Shown here: positions 40,481 to 49,935 of the stretch, piece by piece
How the letters are laid out: each line of letters begins with the position of its first letter
Position numbering within the stretch: the stretch's first letter is position 1
Source: Mycolicibacterium houstonense
GTDB lineage: Bacteria; Actinomycetota; Actinomycetes; Mycobacteriales; Mycobacteriaceae
NCBI RefSeq assembly: GCF_900078665.2
Contig: NZ_LT546207.1
Location: 1,524,029-1,588,028, forward strand
Length of the DNA stretch: 64,000 nt
Reading direction: 5' to 3'
Position numbers and translations under genes: made by a program
The notes under the pieces: generated by a model
Database searches by the model: none
What the model saw: only the letters and a program-made list of their open reading frames with translations
Told to the model about the DNA's origin: nothing

Positions 40481-40508
40481 GCCTGCGGGACCGCGCAGCC
40501 AGGCCAGG

Positions 40509-41315
40509 CTAGGTGAACAGATCCCGGTTGCGGGCCGCCCACTGCGCCATCGTTTCGGCCGGTGTGCCCGTCAACCGTTCGACGTTGTCGTTGGCGGCCT
40601 GAGGTTCCGGTTCGCCCTCGAACAGGTCGAGATACCACTGCGCCCCGTCGCCCATGACGGGGCGCAGTGGCTCCTCGGCCTCGGCGCGGCTGCAACCCTG
40701 CATGTCCACGGGCCGGCCGAGGCCTGCGCCGATCTGGCGGGCGATGTCGGCGCGGGACAACGCGACCGGACCGGTCAGCTCGTACATCGCGCCGAGGTGC
40801 GCATCCTGAGGTTCGGCCAACAGATGAGCCGCCACCCGGGCGATGTCGTCCATCGAGACCGGAGACTCGACGTACTCGGGGGCGACGTCGCGGACGGTGC
40901 CGGTCTTGATCTGCGGGGCCCACATCGCGAAGTTCTCGCAGAACTCGCCGGGCCCGAGCTGGGTGTGCGCCAGCCCGGACGCGGCGACGGCATCGGCATG
41001 TTCGGCCCAGTGGGCGCCGCCGGACAGTGCCACCACGTACTGCACACCGGCCTGCACCAACATCTCCATGGTGGGACCCACGGTGGTGGGAAACGGGGCC
41101 AGATACACGCGTTCGACACCCTCGAACGCGGCAGGCAGTGTCTCGGGTCGGCCCAGGTAGCCGGTGATTGCTGTCACAGATTCCGGCAGCGCGGCCTTCG
41201 CCGGATTGTTGGTCAGTGCGCGGATGTCCCCGATATCGCTGCCGCCCAAACGAATTAGTTCGTCCACGACGCGCCTGCCGATGTTCCCTGTGGCTCCGGT
41301 CACCAAAATCGTCAT
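40509..41315 (-). CDS. NmrA/NAD(P)-binding atypical SDR
   Basis: A 268-aa protein starting ILVTGATGNIGRRVV (Rossmann loop), with later YVVALSGGAHW and a C-terminus like NAD(P)H-binding epimerase/NmrA proteins. No catalytic Tyr-Lys pair is apparent, so a redox sensor or quinone-reductase-like role are both possible. It is inserted between metH and a HAD gene in this genome. Confidence 0.82.
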   Translation of the reverse strand: MTILVTGATGNIGRRVVDELIRLGGSDIGDIRALTNNPAKAALPESVTAITGYLGRPETLPAAFEGVERVYLAPFPTTVGPTMEMLVQAGVQYVVALSGGAHWAEHADAVAASGLAHTQLGPGEFCENFAMWAPQIKTGTVRDVAPEYVESPVSMDDIARVAAHLLAEPQDAHLGAMYELTGPVALSRADIARQIGAGLGRPVDMQGCSRAEAEEPLRPVMGDGAQWYLDLFEGEPEPQAANDNVERLTGTPAETMAQWAARNRDLFT

Positions 41316-41360
41316 GGTCCCACGCTATCGGCGGGGTCGGACAATGCGAGAATAGCTGTC

Positions 41361-42044
41361 ATGCGTGCGGTGCTGTGGGATATGGACGGCACCCTCGTCG
41401 ACTCCGAAAAGCTGTGGGACATCGCCATGCAGGCGCTGTACGCGCGGATGGGTCGGGTGCTGTCCGCGGAGGTCCGTGAGTCGACGGTCGGCGGATCGGC
41501 CGAGACCGTGATGCGCATCGTGTACGACGATCTGGGTCTGGAGCCCGACCCGGCGGCGATGGCCGAATCCGCGGATTGGTTGCACGACTACACCGGTGAG
41601 CTGTTCGAGCAGGGCCTGCCGTGGCGTCCCGGGGCGCAGGAGATGCTCGACGCGCTCACCACCGCGGGCATCCCGATGGCGCTGGTGACCAACACCCGGC
41701 GTGGACTCACCGAGCGGGCACTGAAAAGCATTGGCAGCCATTACTTCACGGTGAGTGTCTGCGGCGACGAGGTGGACCGGGCCAAACCGGCTCCGGATCC
41801 CTACCTGCGCGCCGCGCATCTGCTCGGCGTGCCCGCCGGGCACTGTCTGGCCGTTGAGGATTCGGTCACCGGCACCGTGGCGGCCGAGGCCGCCGGGTGC
41901 CCGGTGTTGGTGGTTCCCAACGACGTCGAGGTACCCGCGGGCCCGGTGCGCAGGCACGCGTCGTCGCTGGCGCAGCTCGACGTGGCCGGCCTTCGCGCGG
42001 TGTTCGACGAACTGAATTCCCAAGCCGGAGAACGCACCGCCTGA
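41361..42044 (+). CDS. HAD-superfamily phosphatase (beta-phosphoglucomutase-like)
   Basis: A 227-aa HAD hydrolase: LWDMDGTLVDSE (nucleophile Asp), VTNTRRG (Thr), and DEVDRAKPAPDPYL plus VEDSVTGTVAAEAAG (Lys and acids). A helical cap lies between motifs I and II. Substrate not deducible; the family includes sugar-phosphate mutases and small phosphatases. Confidence 0.88.
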   Translation: MRAVLWDMDGTLVDSEKLWDIAMQALYARMGRVLSAEVRESTVGGSAETVMRIVYDDLGLEPDPAAMAESADWLHDYTGELFEQGLPWRPGAQEMLDALTTAGIPMALVTNTRRGLTERALKSIGSHYFTVSVCGDEVDRAKPAPDPYLRAAHLLGVPAGHCLAVEDSVTGTVAAEAAGCPVLVVPNDVEVPAGPVRRHASSLAQLDVAGLRAVFDELNSQAGERTA

Positions 42045-42101
42045 TCCGGCTCCTGTGATTGAATGTGACCCTGATCACGCGTTGCTGCGGAAGGGCGTCC
42101 C

Positions 42102-43700
42102 ATGACTCACGGACCGGTCGACGATCCCGCATCGGGCCTGGACTACGAGGAATCCGAGCACAGCGGCAAGGTGGTCCGGATCGCGTCGGTGGCGGCGCTG
42201 GGCGGCCTGCTCTTCGGCTATGACAGTGCGGTGATCAACGGGGCGGTCGCCGCCCTGCAGGACGAATTCCAGATCAACAACGTCGTTCTGGGCTCAGCGG
42301 TGGCCTCGGCGCTGCTGGGGGCCGCGGTCGGGGCGCTGACCGCGGGCCAGCTGGCCGACCGCATCGGCCGGCGCTCGGTGATGAAGCTCGCCGCGCTGCT
42401 GTTCCTGATCAGCGCCATCGGCACCGCCTTCGCCACGCACATCTGGCTGGTGGTGATCTTCCGCATCATCGGCGGCCTCGGCGTCGGGGTGGCCTCCGTG
42501 ATCGCACCGACCTACATCGCCGAGACGGCACCACCGCGCATCCGCGGGCGATTGGGGTCATTGCAGCAGTTGGCGATCGTGAGTGGCATCTTCCTGTCCC
42601 TGTCGGTCGACTACCTGCTCGCCCACCTGGCCGGTGGCTCCCGTGAAGAACTGTGGCTCGGGCTGGCCGCCTGGCGCTGGATGTTCCTGGTGATGGCGGT
42701 ACCGGCGGTGGTGTACGGCGTTCTCGCGTACACGATTCCGGAGTCGCCGCGGTACCTGGTCGCCAAGTTCCGGATACCCGAGGCGCGCAAGGTGCTGTCG
42801 ATGCTGCTCGGCGAGAAGAACCTGGAGATCACCATCCACCGGATCGAGGACTCGCTGAAGTCCGAGAAGCCGCCGTCGTGGCGGGATCTGCTCAAGCCGC
42901 TGGCGGCCGGTGCCACCGGCGGGCTGACACCGTGGATACGGCGCTATGTGTGGTGGCTGCTGCTGTTGTTCATCGTGCTCACCGTGGTGTCGGTGTCGAC
43001 CGGACTGTGGCTGCTGGCGGTGCTCTTCCTCGCGGTCGGTGTCGGGGTGGCGATGGTCAGCGGGCTCTACGGCATCGTCTGGGTTGGCTTGGGGCTGTCC
43101 ATCTTTCAGCAGTTCGTCGGCATCAACGTGATCTTCTACTACTCGAATGTCCTGTGGGAGGCCGTCGGCTTCGACGAGAGTCAGGCGTTCGTCATCACCG
43201 TGATCACCTCGGTGACCAACATCGTCACCACGCTGATCGCCATCGCACTGATCGACAAGATCGGGCGCAAGCCGCTGTTGCTGGTCGGATCCGCCGGTAT
43301 GGCCCTGACCCTCGGCACGATGGCGGTGATCTTCGGGACCGCCCCGCAGGTCGACGGCCAGCCACAGCTCAGCGGCGCTGCCGGGCCGATCGCCCTGATC
43401 GCGGCCAACCTGTTCGTGGTGGCGTTCGGCATGTCGTGGGGGCCGGTGGTGTGGGTGCTGCTGGGGGAGATGTTCCCCAACCGCATCCGGGCCGCGGCGC
43501 TGGGACTGGCCGCCGCCGGTCAGTGGGTGGCCAACTGGCTGATCACCGTTTCGTTCCCCGAACTGCGAAACGTGCTGGGTGCGGCGTACGGCTTCTATGC
43601 GCTGTGCGCGATCCTGTCGTTCCTGTTCGTGTGGAAGTGGGTCGCCGAAACCAAGGGCAAACACCTCGAGGACATGCACGCCGAGGCGATGAGCGCCTAG
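42102..43700 (+). CDS. MFS sugar-porter transporter with enlarged central region
   Basis: A 532-aa sugar porter: GGLLFGYDSAVINGA in helix 1, GQLADRIGRRSVM, PESPRYLV after helix 6, FQQFVGINVIFYYSN in helix 7, DKIGRKPLL and PVVWVLLGEMFPNRIR. Between helix 6 and 7 it carries two more hydrophobic stretches (about residues 280-325), so it may have 14 helices. Probably a sugar-proton symporter of the GlcP/XylE type. GTG or ATG upstream is not needed; ATG at 42102 follows GGAAGGGCGTCCC. Confidence 0.9.
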   Translation: MTHGPVDDPASGLDYEESEHSGKVVRIASVAALGGLLFGYDSAVINGAVAALQDEFQINNVVLGSAVASALLGAAVGALTAGQLADRIGRRSVMKLAALLFLISAIGTAFATHIWLVVIFRIIGGLGVGVASVIAPTYIAETAPPRIRGRLGSLQQLAIVSGIFLSLSVDYLLAHLAGGSREELWLGLAAWRWMFLVMAVPAVVYGVLAYTIPESPRYLVAKFRIPEARKVLSMLLGEKNLEITIHRIEDSLKSEKPPSWRDLLKPLAAGATGGLTPWIRRYVWWLLLLFIVLTVVSVSTGLWLLAVLFLAVGVGVAMVSGLYGIVWVGLGLSIFQQFVGINVIFYYSNVLWEAVGFDESQAFVITVITSVTNIVTTLIAIALIDKIGRKPLLLVGSAGMALTLGTMAVIFGTAPQVDGQPQLSGAAGPIALIAANLFVVAFGMSWGPVVWVLLGEMFPNRIRAAALGLAAAGQWVANWLITVSFPELRNVLGAAYGFYALCAILSFLFVWKWVAETKGKHLEDMHAEAMSA

Positions 43701-44197
43701 CCGAAGGCGGGCGGGCCCCAGCCCGGCGCCGGCGGGGGAGGCTCGTAGTCGTCGATGTAGGGCGCGGCGCCGACCCGGCGGGCGATCTCGACGGCCGCCC
43801 CGACCAGCTTCTCCGGCGAGATGTCCCGGTGCGCCAGGCACACCTCGCAGGGCCCGACCACCACCCACACGCTGGACAGTTGCACCTGAACCATGGCGAA
43901 TTCGTCGGGTTCGTCACGCGGCATCTCGTAGGTGCCCCGGGTGAGATCGGCGCCGTACCGCAGCTCCTCGATCTCGGCCGCGACATCGGCCACCGGATAG
44001 ATCGCGACGGTGAGCGTGGGCGCCGCGGCGGTATCGGGCCCCCAGGATGCGGCCAGGCAGTCTGCGGGCCGGATCGGATTGGCGCTGCGGTTGCTCTGCA
44101 CCAGGTCGTCGAAGGGCAGGTGCCTGCTCAGGATCGCCCGGATCGCCGCGACCCGGGCGGTGTAGGTCAGCAGCTCGTCGCCGACTGGTTCGCTCAC
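43697..44197 (-). CDS. Conserved hypothetical protein, 166 aa
   Basis: A soluble alpha/beta protein with a Pro-rich C-terminus ([14 protein letters not shown]). Middle segments alternate strands ([30 protein letters not shown]). GTG at 44197. I do not recognise the family with certainty; it resembles small sensory-transduction/YbjN-like folds. Convergent with the MFS gene, sharing CTAG. Confidence 0.65.
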   Translation of the reverse strand: MSEPVGDELLTYTARVAAIRAILSRHLPFDDLVQSNRSANPIRPADCLAASWGPDTAAAPTLTVAIYPVADVAAEIEELRYGADLTRGTYEMPRDEPDEFAMVQVQLSSVWVVVGPCEVCLAHRDISPEKLVGAAVEIARRVGAAPYIDDYEPPPPAPGWGPPAFG

Positions 44198-44234
44198 TCT
44201 TCTATTGAACCCAACAAATGCACCCCCACCGAGC

Positions 44235-44516
44235 ATGAAACAATTCATGCCTGTGAAGACCTTCGAGGCCCTGTTCGCCGAACTCAGCGACAAAGCGCGC
44301 ACCAGACCTGCCGGTAGCGGCACGGTTGCCGCCCTTGACGCCGGCGTCCATGGGCTCGGCAAGAAGATCCTGGAGGAGGCCGGCGAGGTGTGGCTGGCCG
44401 CCGAGCACGAGAGCGACGAGTCGCTCGCCGAGGAGGTCAGCCAGTTGCTGTACTGGACGCAGGTGCTGATGATCTCCCGTGGCCTGACCCTCGACGACGT
44501 CTACCGGAAGTTGTGA
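44235..44516 (+). CDS. hisE: Phosphoribosyl-ATP pyrophosphatase
   Basis: A 93-aa His[36 protein letters not shown] and [19 protein letters not shown], an all-alpha NTP-pyrophosphatase fold with the metal-binding Glu residues. It hydrolyses PR-ATP in histidine step 2. It is directly followed by hisG. Confidence 0.96.
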   Translation: MKQFMPVKTFEALFAELSDKARTRPAGSGTVAALDAGVHGLGKKILEEAGEVWLAAEHESDESLAEEVSQLLYWTQVLMISRGLTLDDVYRKL

Positions 44517-44530
44517 CAGTGGCCGATCAG

Positions 44531-45385
44531 ATGTTGCGGGTCGCGGTCCCCAACAAGGGTTCGCTCAGCGAAGCCGCCGCCGAGATCCTCGCCGAGGCCG
44601 GATACCGGCGCAGGCGTGACCCCAAGGACCTGACCGTCGTCGACCCGGCCAACAACGTCGAGTTCTTCTTCTTGCGGCCCAAAGACATCGCGATCTACGT
44701 GGGTTCGGGCGAACTCGACCTCGGCATCACCGGGCGTGACCTGGCCGCCGATTCCGACGCCCCGGTGCGCGAACGCCTGTCGCTGGGTTTCGGCAACTCC
44801 ACGTTCCGGTATGCCGGCCCGGCCGGCAAGGAGTGGACCACGCAGGACCTGGCGGGCAAGCGGATCGCCACCTCGTTTCCGAACCTGGTCCGCAAAGACC
44901 TGGCGGCGCATGGGATCGAGGCCTCGGTGATCCGGCTCGACGGTGCGGTGGAGATCTCGATCCAGCTCGGGGTCGCCGATGTGATCGCCGACGTCGTCGG
45001 GTCCGGCCGCACCCTCGGCCTGCACGGCCTGGTGGCATTCGGTGCGCCGCTGTGCGACTCGGAAGCCGTGCTGATCGAGCGCGACGGCGCCCAGGGCGAT
45101 GACAACGCGGCGGCGCGCGATCAACTGACCGCGCGGGTGCAGGGCGTCGTCTTCGGCCAGCAGTACCTGATGCTGGATTACGACTGCCCGCGTGCGGTTT
45201 TGGAGCGGGCGACGGCGGTGACGCCGGGGCTGGAATCTCCGACGATCGCACCGCTGGCCGATCCGGACTGGGTGGCGGTGCGGGCTCTGGTGCCGCGCCG
45301 CGACGTCAACTCCATCATGGACGAGATCGCCGCGATCGGCGCCAAAGCGATACTGGCATCGGATATTCGGTTCTGCCGTTTCTGA
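44531..45385 (+). CDS. hisG: ATP phosphoribosyltransferase
   Basis: A 284-aa long-form His[59 protein letters not shown] and the C-terminal ACT-like regulatory domain (about 210-284). It performs the first, His-inhibited step of histidine synthesis. ATG at 44531 matches the usual mycobacterial length; GTG at 44513, overlapping hisE, is an alternative. Confidence 0.96.
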   Translation: MLRVAVPNKGSLSEAAAEILAEAGYRRRRDPKDLTVVDPANNVEFFFLRPKDIAIYVGSGELDLGITGRDLAADSDAPVRERLSLGFGNSTFRYAGPAGKEWTTQDLAGKRIATSFPNLVRKDLAAHGIEASVIRLDGAVEISIQLGVADVIADVVGSGRTLGLHGLVAFGAPLCDSEAVLIERDGAQGDDNAAARDQLTARVQGVVFGQQYLMLDYDCPRAVLERATAVTPGLESPTIAPLADPDWVAVRALVPRRDVNSIMDEIAAIGAKAILASDIRFCRF

Positions 45386-45475
45386 TCGGCGGATACCGCC
45401 GTCGCTGATCGGCGAGTGCTGCGCACGCATGCGTGTTAGCGTCCGGGTGACAATTTCACGCCGCGGAGGGTTGCC

Positions 45476-45958
45476 ATGACGCATTTTCTGGTTCTGTTGT
45501 TGGCGTTGTTCATCGGGGTGGTGGCCGGACTGCGGGCGTTCACCGCACCCGCCGCCGTCGCCTGGGCCGCAGCATTGAACTGGATCAACCTCGACGGCAC
45601 CTGGGTCGAGTGGCTGGCCCACCCGATCACGGTCACCGTGCTGACCATTCTCGCCGTGGTGGAGCTGGTCACCGACCAGCTGCCGAAGACTCCCAGCCGC
45701 AAGACCCCGGTGCAGTTCGTCGCCCGGCTCATCACCGGTGCCTTCGCGGGTGCGGTGATCGGCACCGCCTGGGGCTACACCTACACCGCTTTGGGCGCCG
45801 CACTGGTCGGTGCGGTGATCGGCACGCTCGGGGGTTATGAGGCCCGCAAGCGCCTGGTCGCCCGCAACGACGGTCACGATCTGCCGGTCGCGCTCTTCGA
45901 GGATGTCGTCGCGGTGCTCGGCGGTTTCGCGGTCGCGGCCCTGACCTCGATCGTGTAG
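45476..45958 (+). CDS. DUF4126-type membrane protein, 160 aa
   Basis: Four or five hydrophobic helices with GVVAGLRAFTAPAAVAWAA near the start and AGAVIGTAWG / VGAVIGTLGGYEARK later. ATG at 45476 follows CGGAGGGTTGCC. It ends 3 nt before the next gene and is probably cotranscribed with it. Function unknown. Confidence 0.82.
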   Translation: MTHFLVLLLALFIGVVAGLRAFTAPAAVAWAAALNWINLDGTWVEWLAHPITVTVLTILAVVELVTDQLPKTPSRKTPVQFVARLITGAFAGAVIGTAWGYTYTALGAALVGAVIGTLGGYEARKRLVARNDGHDLPVALFEDVVAVLGGFAVAALTSIV

Positions 45959-45961
45959 ACG

Positions 45962-47338
45962 ATGGCGCCCGCGCAGAGTTTCGACGCGATCGTCATCGGC
46001 GCGGGGCAGGCCGGGCCACCGTTGGCCGGCCGGTTGACCGCGGCCGGTCAGACCGTCGCCGTGATCGAACGCAAGCTGGTCGGTGGCACCTGCGTCAACT
46101 ACGGGTGCATTCCCACCAAAACGCTCGTCGCCAGCGCACATGCCGCCCATCTGGCCCGGCGGGGTGCTGAATACGGTGTCGGCACAAGCGAAGTCGTCAT
46201 CGACATGGCCAAGGTCAAGGCCCGCAAGGATTCGATCATGCTGTCCGACCGTCGGGGCGTGGAGGACTGGCTTGAGGCGATGGACGGCGCGGAGCTCATC
46301 CGGGGCCACGCCCGGTTCGTCGATCCGCACACCGTCGACGTCGACGGCAGACTGCTGCGGGCCGAGCGGATCTTCCTCAATATCGGTGGGCGGGCCGTGG
46401 TTCCGGACTTTCCCGGGCTGGACGGTATCGATTACCTGACCAACGTCGGCATCCTGGATCTCGACCGGCTCCCCGAACACCTGGTGATCGTGGGCGGCAG
46501 CTACATCGCACTCGAGTTCGCGCAGATGTATCGCCGCTTCGGGGCGCGCGTCACGGTGATCGAGAAGGGTCCGCGGCTGACCTCCCGTGAGGACGAAGAC
46601 GTCTCGGCGGCGATCAAGGACATCCTGGAAGCCGAGGGCATTGAGGTCGTGCTCAATGCCGCCGGGATCCGATTCGCCAAGCGGGACGGTGGTTTCGAGG
46701 TGACGCCGCGCGACGGTGCGGAGCCCATCGCCGGGACCGACCTGCTGCTGGCGGTGGGACGCGCACCCAACACCGACGATCTCGGCCTGGAGCACGCCGG
46801 CGTCCGGACCGACAAGCGCGGCTACATCGTCGTCGACGACCAGTTGCGCACGTCCGTCGACCACATCTGGGCGATGGGGGACTGCAACGGCAAGGGCGCG
46901 TTCACCCACACGTCCTACAACGACTTCGAGATCGTCGCCGCCAACCTGCTCGACGACGACCCCCGTCGGGTGAGCGATCGTGTCACGTCCTACGCGCTCT
47001 ACATCGACCCGCCGCTCGGCCGGGCCGGGATGACCGTCGATCAGGTGCGGGCCTCCGGCCGAAAAGCGTTGGTGGGCAAGCGCCCGATGACCCGGGTAGG
47101 CCGCGCGGTGGAGAAGGGTGAGACCCAGGGTTTCATGAAGGTGGTGGTGGATGCCGAGACCGAGGAGATTCTCGGTGCGGCGATCCTGGGAGTGGGCGGC
47201 GATGAGGTGGTGCACGCGGTCATCGACGTGATGACGGCGAAGCTGCCCTACACCGCGATCTCGCGCACCATGCACATCCACCCCACCGTCAGTGAGTTGG
47301 TGCCTACGATGCTGCAGGAGTTGAAACCGCTGGACTGA
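45962..47338 (+). CDS. Pyridine nucleotide-disulfide oxidoreductase (mercuric-reductase-like)
   Basis: A 458-aa flavoprotein: VIGAGQAGPPLAGRL (FAD), GGTCVNYGCIPTKT with the redox-active CxxxxC, IVGGSYIALEFAQ (NAD(P)), AMGDCNGKGAFTHTSYND, and a C-terminal MHIHPTVSELVPTML His-Glu motif. It lacks the N-terminal heavy-metal domain and C-terminal Cys pair of true MerA, so mercury reduction is unlikely; a thiol-disulfide reductase or quinone reductase is more probable. Confidence 0.88.
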   Translation: MAPAQSFDAIVIGAGQAGPPLAGRLTAAGQTVAVIERKLVGGTCVNYGCIPTKTLVASAHAAHLARRGAEYGVGTSEVVIDMAKVKARKDSIMLSDRRGVEDWLEAMDGAELIRGHARFVDPHTVDVDGRLLRAERIFLNIGGRAVVPDFPGLDGIDYLTNVGILDLDRLPEHLVIVGGSYIALEFAQMYRRFGARVTVIEKGPRLTSREDEDVSAAIKDILEAEGIEVVLNAAGIRFAKRDGGFEVTPRDGAEPIAGTDLLLAVGRAPNTDDLGLEHAGVRTDKRGYIVVDDQLRTSVDHIWAMGDCNGKGAFTHTSYNDFEIVAANLLDDDPRRVSDRVTSYALYIDPPLGRAGMTVDQVRASGRKALVGKRPMTRVGRAVEKGETQGFMKVVVDAETEEILGAAILGVGGDEVVHAVIDVMTAKLPYTAISRTMHIHPTVSELVPTMLQELKPLD

Positions 47339-47936
47339 TGCTGCGGCCGATGGTGAGTTGGCGCGTCACCAGCGCCACCCGCCGGCCGAGGTGGTGGCAC
47401 GTGCGGGCGTCGGAGGGATGCACCTGGTCGGCGTCGGCGTCCACGTTGGTCTGGGCGCCGGCGCCGAGGAAGAAACCGAGCCGGTTGAGGTCGTCCTCGC
47501 TGCTGAACGAGGTGTTCCAGCCGGTGGCCAAACCCAGGTTCACCCAATGCATGTGGTGCTGGGCGGCGAAGACGGCCAGTGAGCTCAACGTGTTGAGCTT
47601 GTCGCCGCTCTTGCCGCCGGAGTTGGTGAATCCGGCGGCTACCTTGTCACGCCAGGTGCCTTCCATGCACCGCCGCCCGGTCTGCTCGGCGAAGGACTGA
47701 AATCCCGCCGAGACGTTGCCCATATACGTGGGGCTGCCGAAGATCAAGGCGTCGGCGGTGTCGAGGCGATCCCAGTCCTGGTCGGTCATGGTGTCGACCG
47801 GCACCACGGTGACCGCCGCACCGGCGTCTCGGGCACCGTCGGCGACGGCGTCGGCCAGGGTGGCCGTGTGGCCGAACCCGGAGTGGTAGACCACCGCCAC
47901 GGTCGGGGCGGCGATGTCGATTCCGTTGTGTGACAT
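47304..47936 (-). CDS. Flavodoxin/WrbA-like NAD(P)H oxidoreductase
   Basis: A 210-aa flavodoxin-fold protein: VVYHSGFGHTATLADAV (FMN loop), ADALIFGSPTYMGNVSAGF and GFTNSGGKSGDKL. ATG at 47936 follows AGGAGGAAGAAC. It ends inside the convergent oxidoreductase gene (35-nt overlap). It is third in the ArsR-SRPBCC-flavodoxin unit. Confidence 0.85.
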   Translation of the reverse strand: MSHNGIDIAAPTVAVVYHSGFGHTATLADAVADGARDAGAAVTVVPVDTMTDQDWDRLDTADALIFGSPTYMGNVSAGFQSFAEQTGRRCMEGTWRDKVAAGFTNSGGKSGDKLNTLSSLAVFAAQHHMHWVNLGLATGWNTSFSSEDDLNRLGFFLGAGAQTNVDADADQVHPSDARTCHHLGRRVALVTRQLTIGRSISPAVSTPAAS

Positions 47937-47946
47937 GTTCTTCCTC

Positions 47947-48462
47947 CTACGGGGTCCACTGGGTGCCGAGGGTTTGGGCGACTTCCTGATAACGCTTGGC
48001 CCAGTCGGGCAATGGCCGGCCGTCGAGATGGGCTTCGAGCCGGTCCAGGTAGGCGTGGGTGCCGGGGTGGAAACCCTGACCGTCGGATACCGTCAGGCCG
48101 CGGTGACTGAACCGCAGCAGGGTGCCGTCGCCGTCGGGGATGAGCTCGTAGCGCACCACGCCGGGTTCGGGCGCGGATAGCACGCGCTGATTCCATTCGT
48201 GTTCGAAAACCCTTGGCGGGTCCCACACCCGGATCCGGCCGGACATCTTCTTCTGTTGCGGTGGGATCGGCGGCGAATGCGGAATCGTCTCGATCGAGCC
48301 GCCGTCACGGGCATCGATCGTGGTTTCGCCCATCCATTGGTTGCGCTGCTCCGGGTCGGTGATCGCGGCCCACACCACGTCGACGGGGTAGGGCAGGTGC
48401 CGCTCGAAGTTCAGCGCGGCCCGGTCGCCCTCGATGATGAGTTTGCCTTCGCGGCTGGTCAT
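47947..48462 (-). CDS. SRPBCC/AHSA1-family protein
   Basis: A 171-aa START-like protein: RHLPYPVDVVWAAITDPEQRNQWM, VWDPPRVFEHEWN, GTLLRFSHRGLT. ATG at 48462 follows AAGGAGACGAA and overlaps the ArsR stop by 4 nt. ArsR plus AHSA1 pairs are common; the protein probably binds a hydrophobic ligand. Confidence 0.88.
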   Translation of the reverse strand: MTSREGKLIIEGDRAALNFERHLPYPVDVVWAAITDPEQRNQWMGETTIDARDGGSIETIPHSPPIPPQQKKMSGRIRVWDPPRVFEHEWNQRVLSAPEPGVVRYELIPDGDGTLLRFSHRGLTVSDGQGFHPGTHAYLDRLEAHLDGRPLPDWAKRYQEVAQTLGTQWTP

Positions 48463-48776
48463 TTCGTCTCCTTGTGGGTGGCTTTGAGATGACGTTCCAG
48501 GGCGTCGAGGTGATCCGACCAGTAGCGGCGGTAGCGCTCGATCCACTCATCGATCTGCATCAGGCCATCGGCGCGCAACGCGTAGATGCGCCGTTGCGCG
48601 TCGGGGCGCACCTCGACCAGGCCGACCTCACGGAGCACCCGCAAGTGACGTGACACCGTCGGCTGGGTCAACCCGGGCAGGGTGGCCACCAACTCGCCGG
48701 CCGTGCGTTCACCGTCGACGAGGGCGTCGAGCAATGCGCGTCGACTCGGCTCGGCGATTGCCTCGAACACGTCCAT
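48459..48776 (-). CDS. ArsR-family regulator
   Basis: A 105-aa winged-helix repressor: AIAEPSRRALLDALVDGERT, LTQPTVSRHLRVLREVGLV and DAQRRIYALRADGL. No CxC or other metal-binding Cys is present, so it likely responds to a non-metal signal. Translationally coupled to the AHSA1 gene. A palindrome lies just upstream. Confidence 0.92.
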   Translation of the reverse strand: MDVFEAIAEPSRRALLDALVDGERTAGELVATLPGLTQPTVSRHLRVLREVGLVEVRPDAQRRIYALRADGLMQIDEWIERYRRYWSDHLDALERHLKATHKETK

Positions 48777-48786
48777 GAGTCGAGTA

Positions 48787-48811
48787 TTGCACTTCGTCTA
48801 TATAGATGCAA
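48787..48811. promoter_or_regulatory. Palindromic ArsR operator candidate
   Basis: TTGCA at 48787 and TGCAA at 48807-48811 flank a perfect CTATATAG at 48798-48805, in the AT-rich gap before the ArsR start. The AT-rich island stands out from the GC-rich surroundings and likely holds the promoter too. Confidence 0.55.
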
Positions 48812-48846
48812 GTAAATATATGGTCCCTGTCATGCGTTGAGGCGAC

Positions 48847-49935
48847 TCATGCGAACGCCCGTGAGTATTGGGGTGGGTGTGGCAGTGCGATCCCGAAGTG
48901 CTGCGCGGCGTCGCGGACCCAGTTGGGATTGCGCAGGAGGGCACGCGCGACGAAGACGGCGTCGGCTTCGCCACCGGACACGATCGCTTCGGCTTGTTCG
49001 CCGTCGGTGATCAAACCGACGGTCGCGGTGGCGATTTCCGCCTCGGCACGGACTTGTTTCGCGAACGGAGTCTGATAACCGGGTGCAACCGGGATGCGAG
49101 CGTCAGGAACTGCGCCGCCGGTGGAGACGTCGACGAGGTCGACACCGGCCTTCTTCAAACCGACGGCGAGGGCGACGGTGTCCTCGCCGGTCCAGCCCGG
49201 ACGCGGGTCGTCGGTATCGCCGGCGAGCCAATCAGTGGCCGAAACGCGGAAGAACAACGGCAGATGCTCCGGCCATGCGGCCCGCACGGCTTCGGCGACT
49301 TGCAACGCGAACCGCATCCGGTTGTCGAGCGATCCGCCGTAATCATCGGTGCGGGTGTTCGACTGCGGAGAAAGGAACTGGTGGATGAGATAACCGTGCG
49401 CACCGTGAATCTCGAGCACCTGGAAGCCCGCCGCGGCGGCTCGCCGCGCGGAATCCGCGAAGCCGGCCACGATTTGCTCGATCTCCGTGGCTCCGAGTTC
49501 GGCCGGAACGGGACGATGGCCGAACGGAATAGCGCTGGGGCCCAGCGTCGTCCATGAATCCGGCGTACGGCTGGGATCGTGCCAGGGCCGGCCGGTGGAC
49601 GCCTTGCGGCCGGCGTGCACGATTTGGATGCCCGGTACAGAGCCGTGAGCGGTGATGAATCGGGTCAATCGCCGGAAAGCCGGAATTTGCCGGTCGTTCC
49701 ACAATCCGAGGTCGTAGACGCTGCTGCGGCCGACGGGGTCCACGGCGGTGGCTTCTACCATCGCCAACGCCACCCCGCCGATCACTCGTGATCCGAAGTG
49801 CTGCAGGTGCCAATCGGTGGGGGTGCCGGACTCCGGTCCGTCGACGACTGCAGAGAACTGCATCATCGGTGACATCCACGCCCGGTGGGCGAAGGTGACA
49901 CTGCGCAGGGTCAGCGGTGTGAACAGTGCCGACAT
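48847..49935 (-). CDS. NADH:flavin oxidoreductase (old yellow enzyme, YqjM-like)
   Basis: A 362-aa OYE: MSPMMQFSA (FMN), GIQIVHAGRKA, EIHGAHGYLIHQFLSPQSN with the conserved His pair region, and VFVARALLRNPNW. Reduces activated C=C bonds with NAD(P)H. ATG at 49935 shares one base with the stop of the amidohydrolase gene. Last gene of a six-gene catabolic operon. Confidence 0.9.
   Translation of the reverse strand: MSALFTPLTLRSVTFAHRAWMSPMMQFSAVVDGPESGTPTDWHLQHFGSRVIGGVALAMVEATAVDPVGRSSVYDLGLWNDRQIPAFRRLTRFITAHGSVPGIQIVHAGRKASTGRPWHDPSRTPDSWTTLGPSAIPFGHRPVPAELGATEIEQIVAGFADSARRAAAAGFQVLEIHGAHGYLIHQFLSPQSNTRTDDYGGSLDNRMRFALQVAEAVRAAWPEHLPLFFRVSATDWLAGDTDDPRPGWTGEDTVALAVGLKKAGVDLVDVSTGGAVPDARIPVAPGYQTPFAKQVRAEAEIATATVGLITDGEQAEAIVSGGEADAVFVARALLRNPNWVRDAAQHFGIALPHPPQYSRAFA

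Noticed and set aside
44501-47281. Antisense open frame of over 900 codons opposite hisG and its neighbours
   Set aside because: It crosses three well-supported genes and has shadow composition.
45962-47338. True mercuric reductase
   Set aside because: The N-terminal metal-binding domain and C-terminal Cys pair are missing and no mer genes are nearby.
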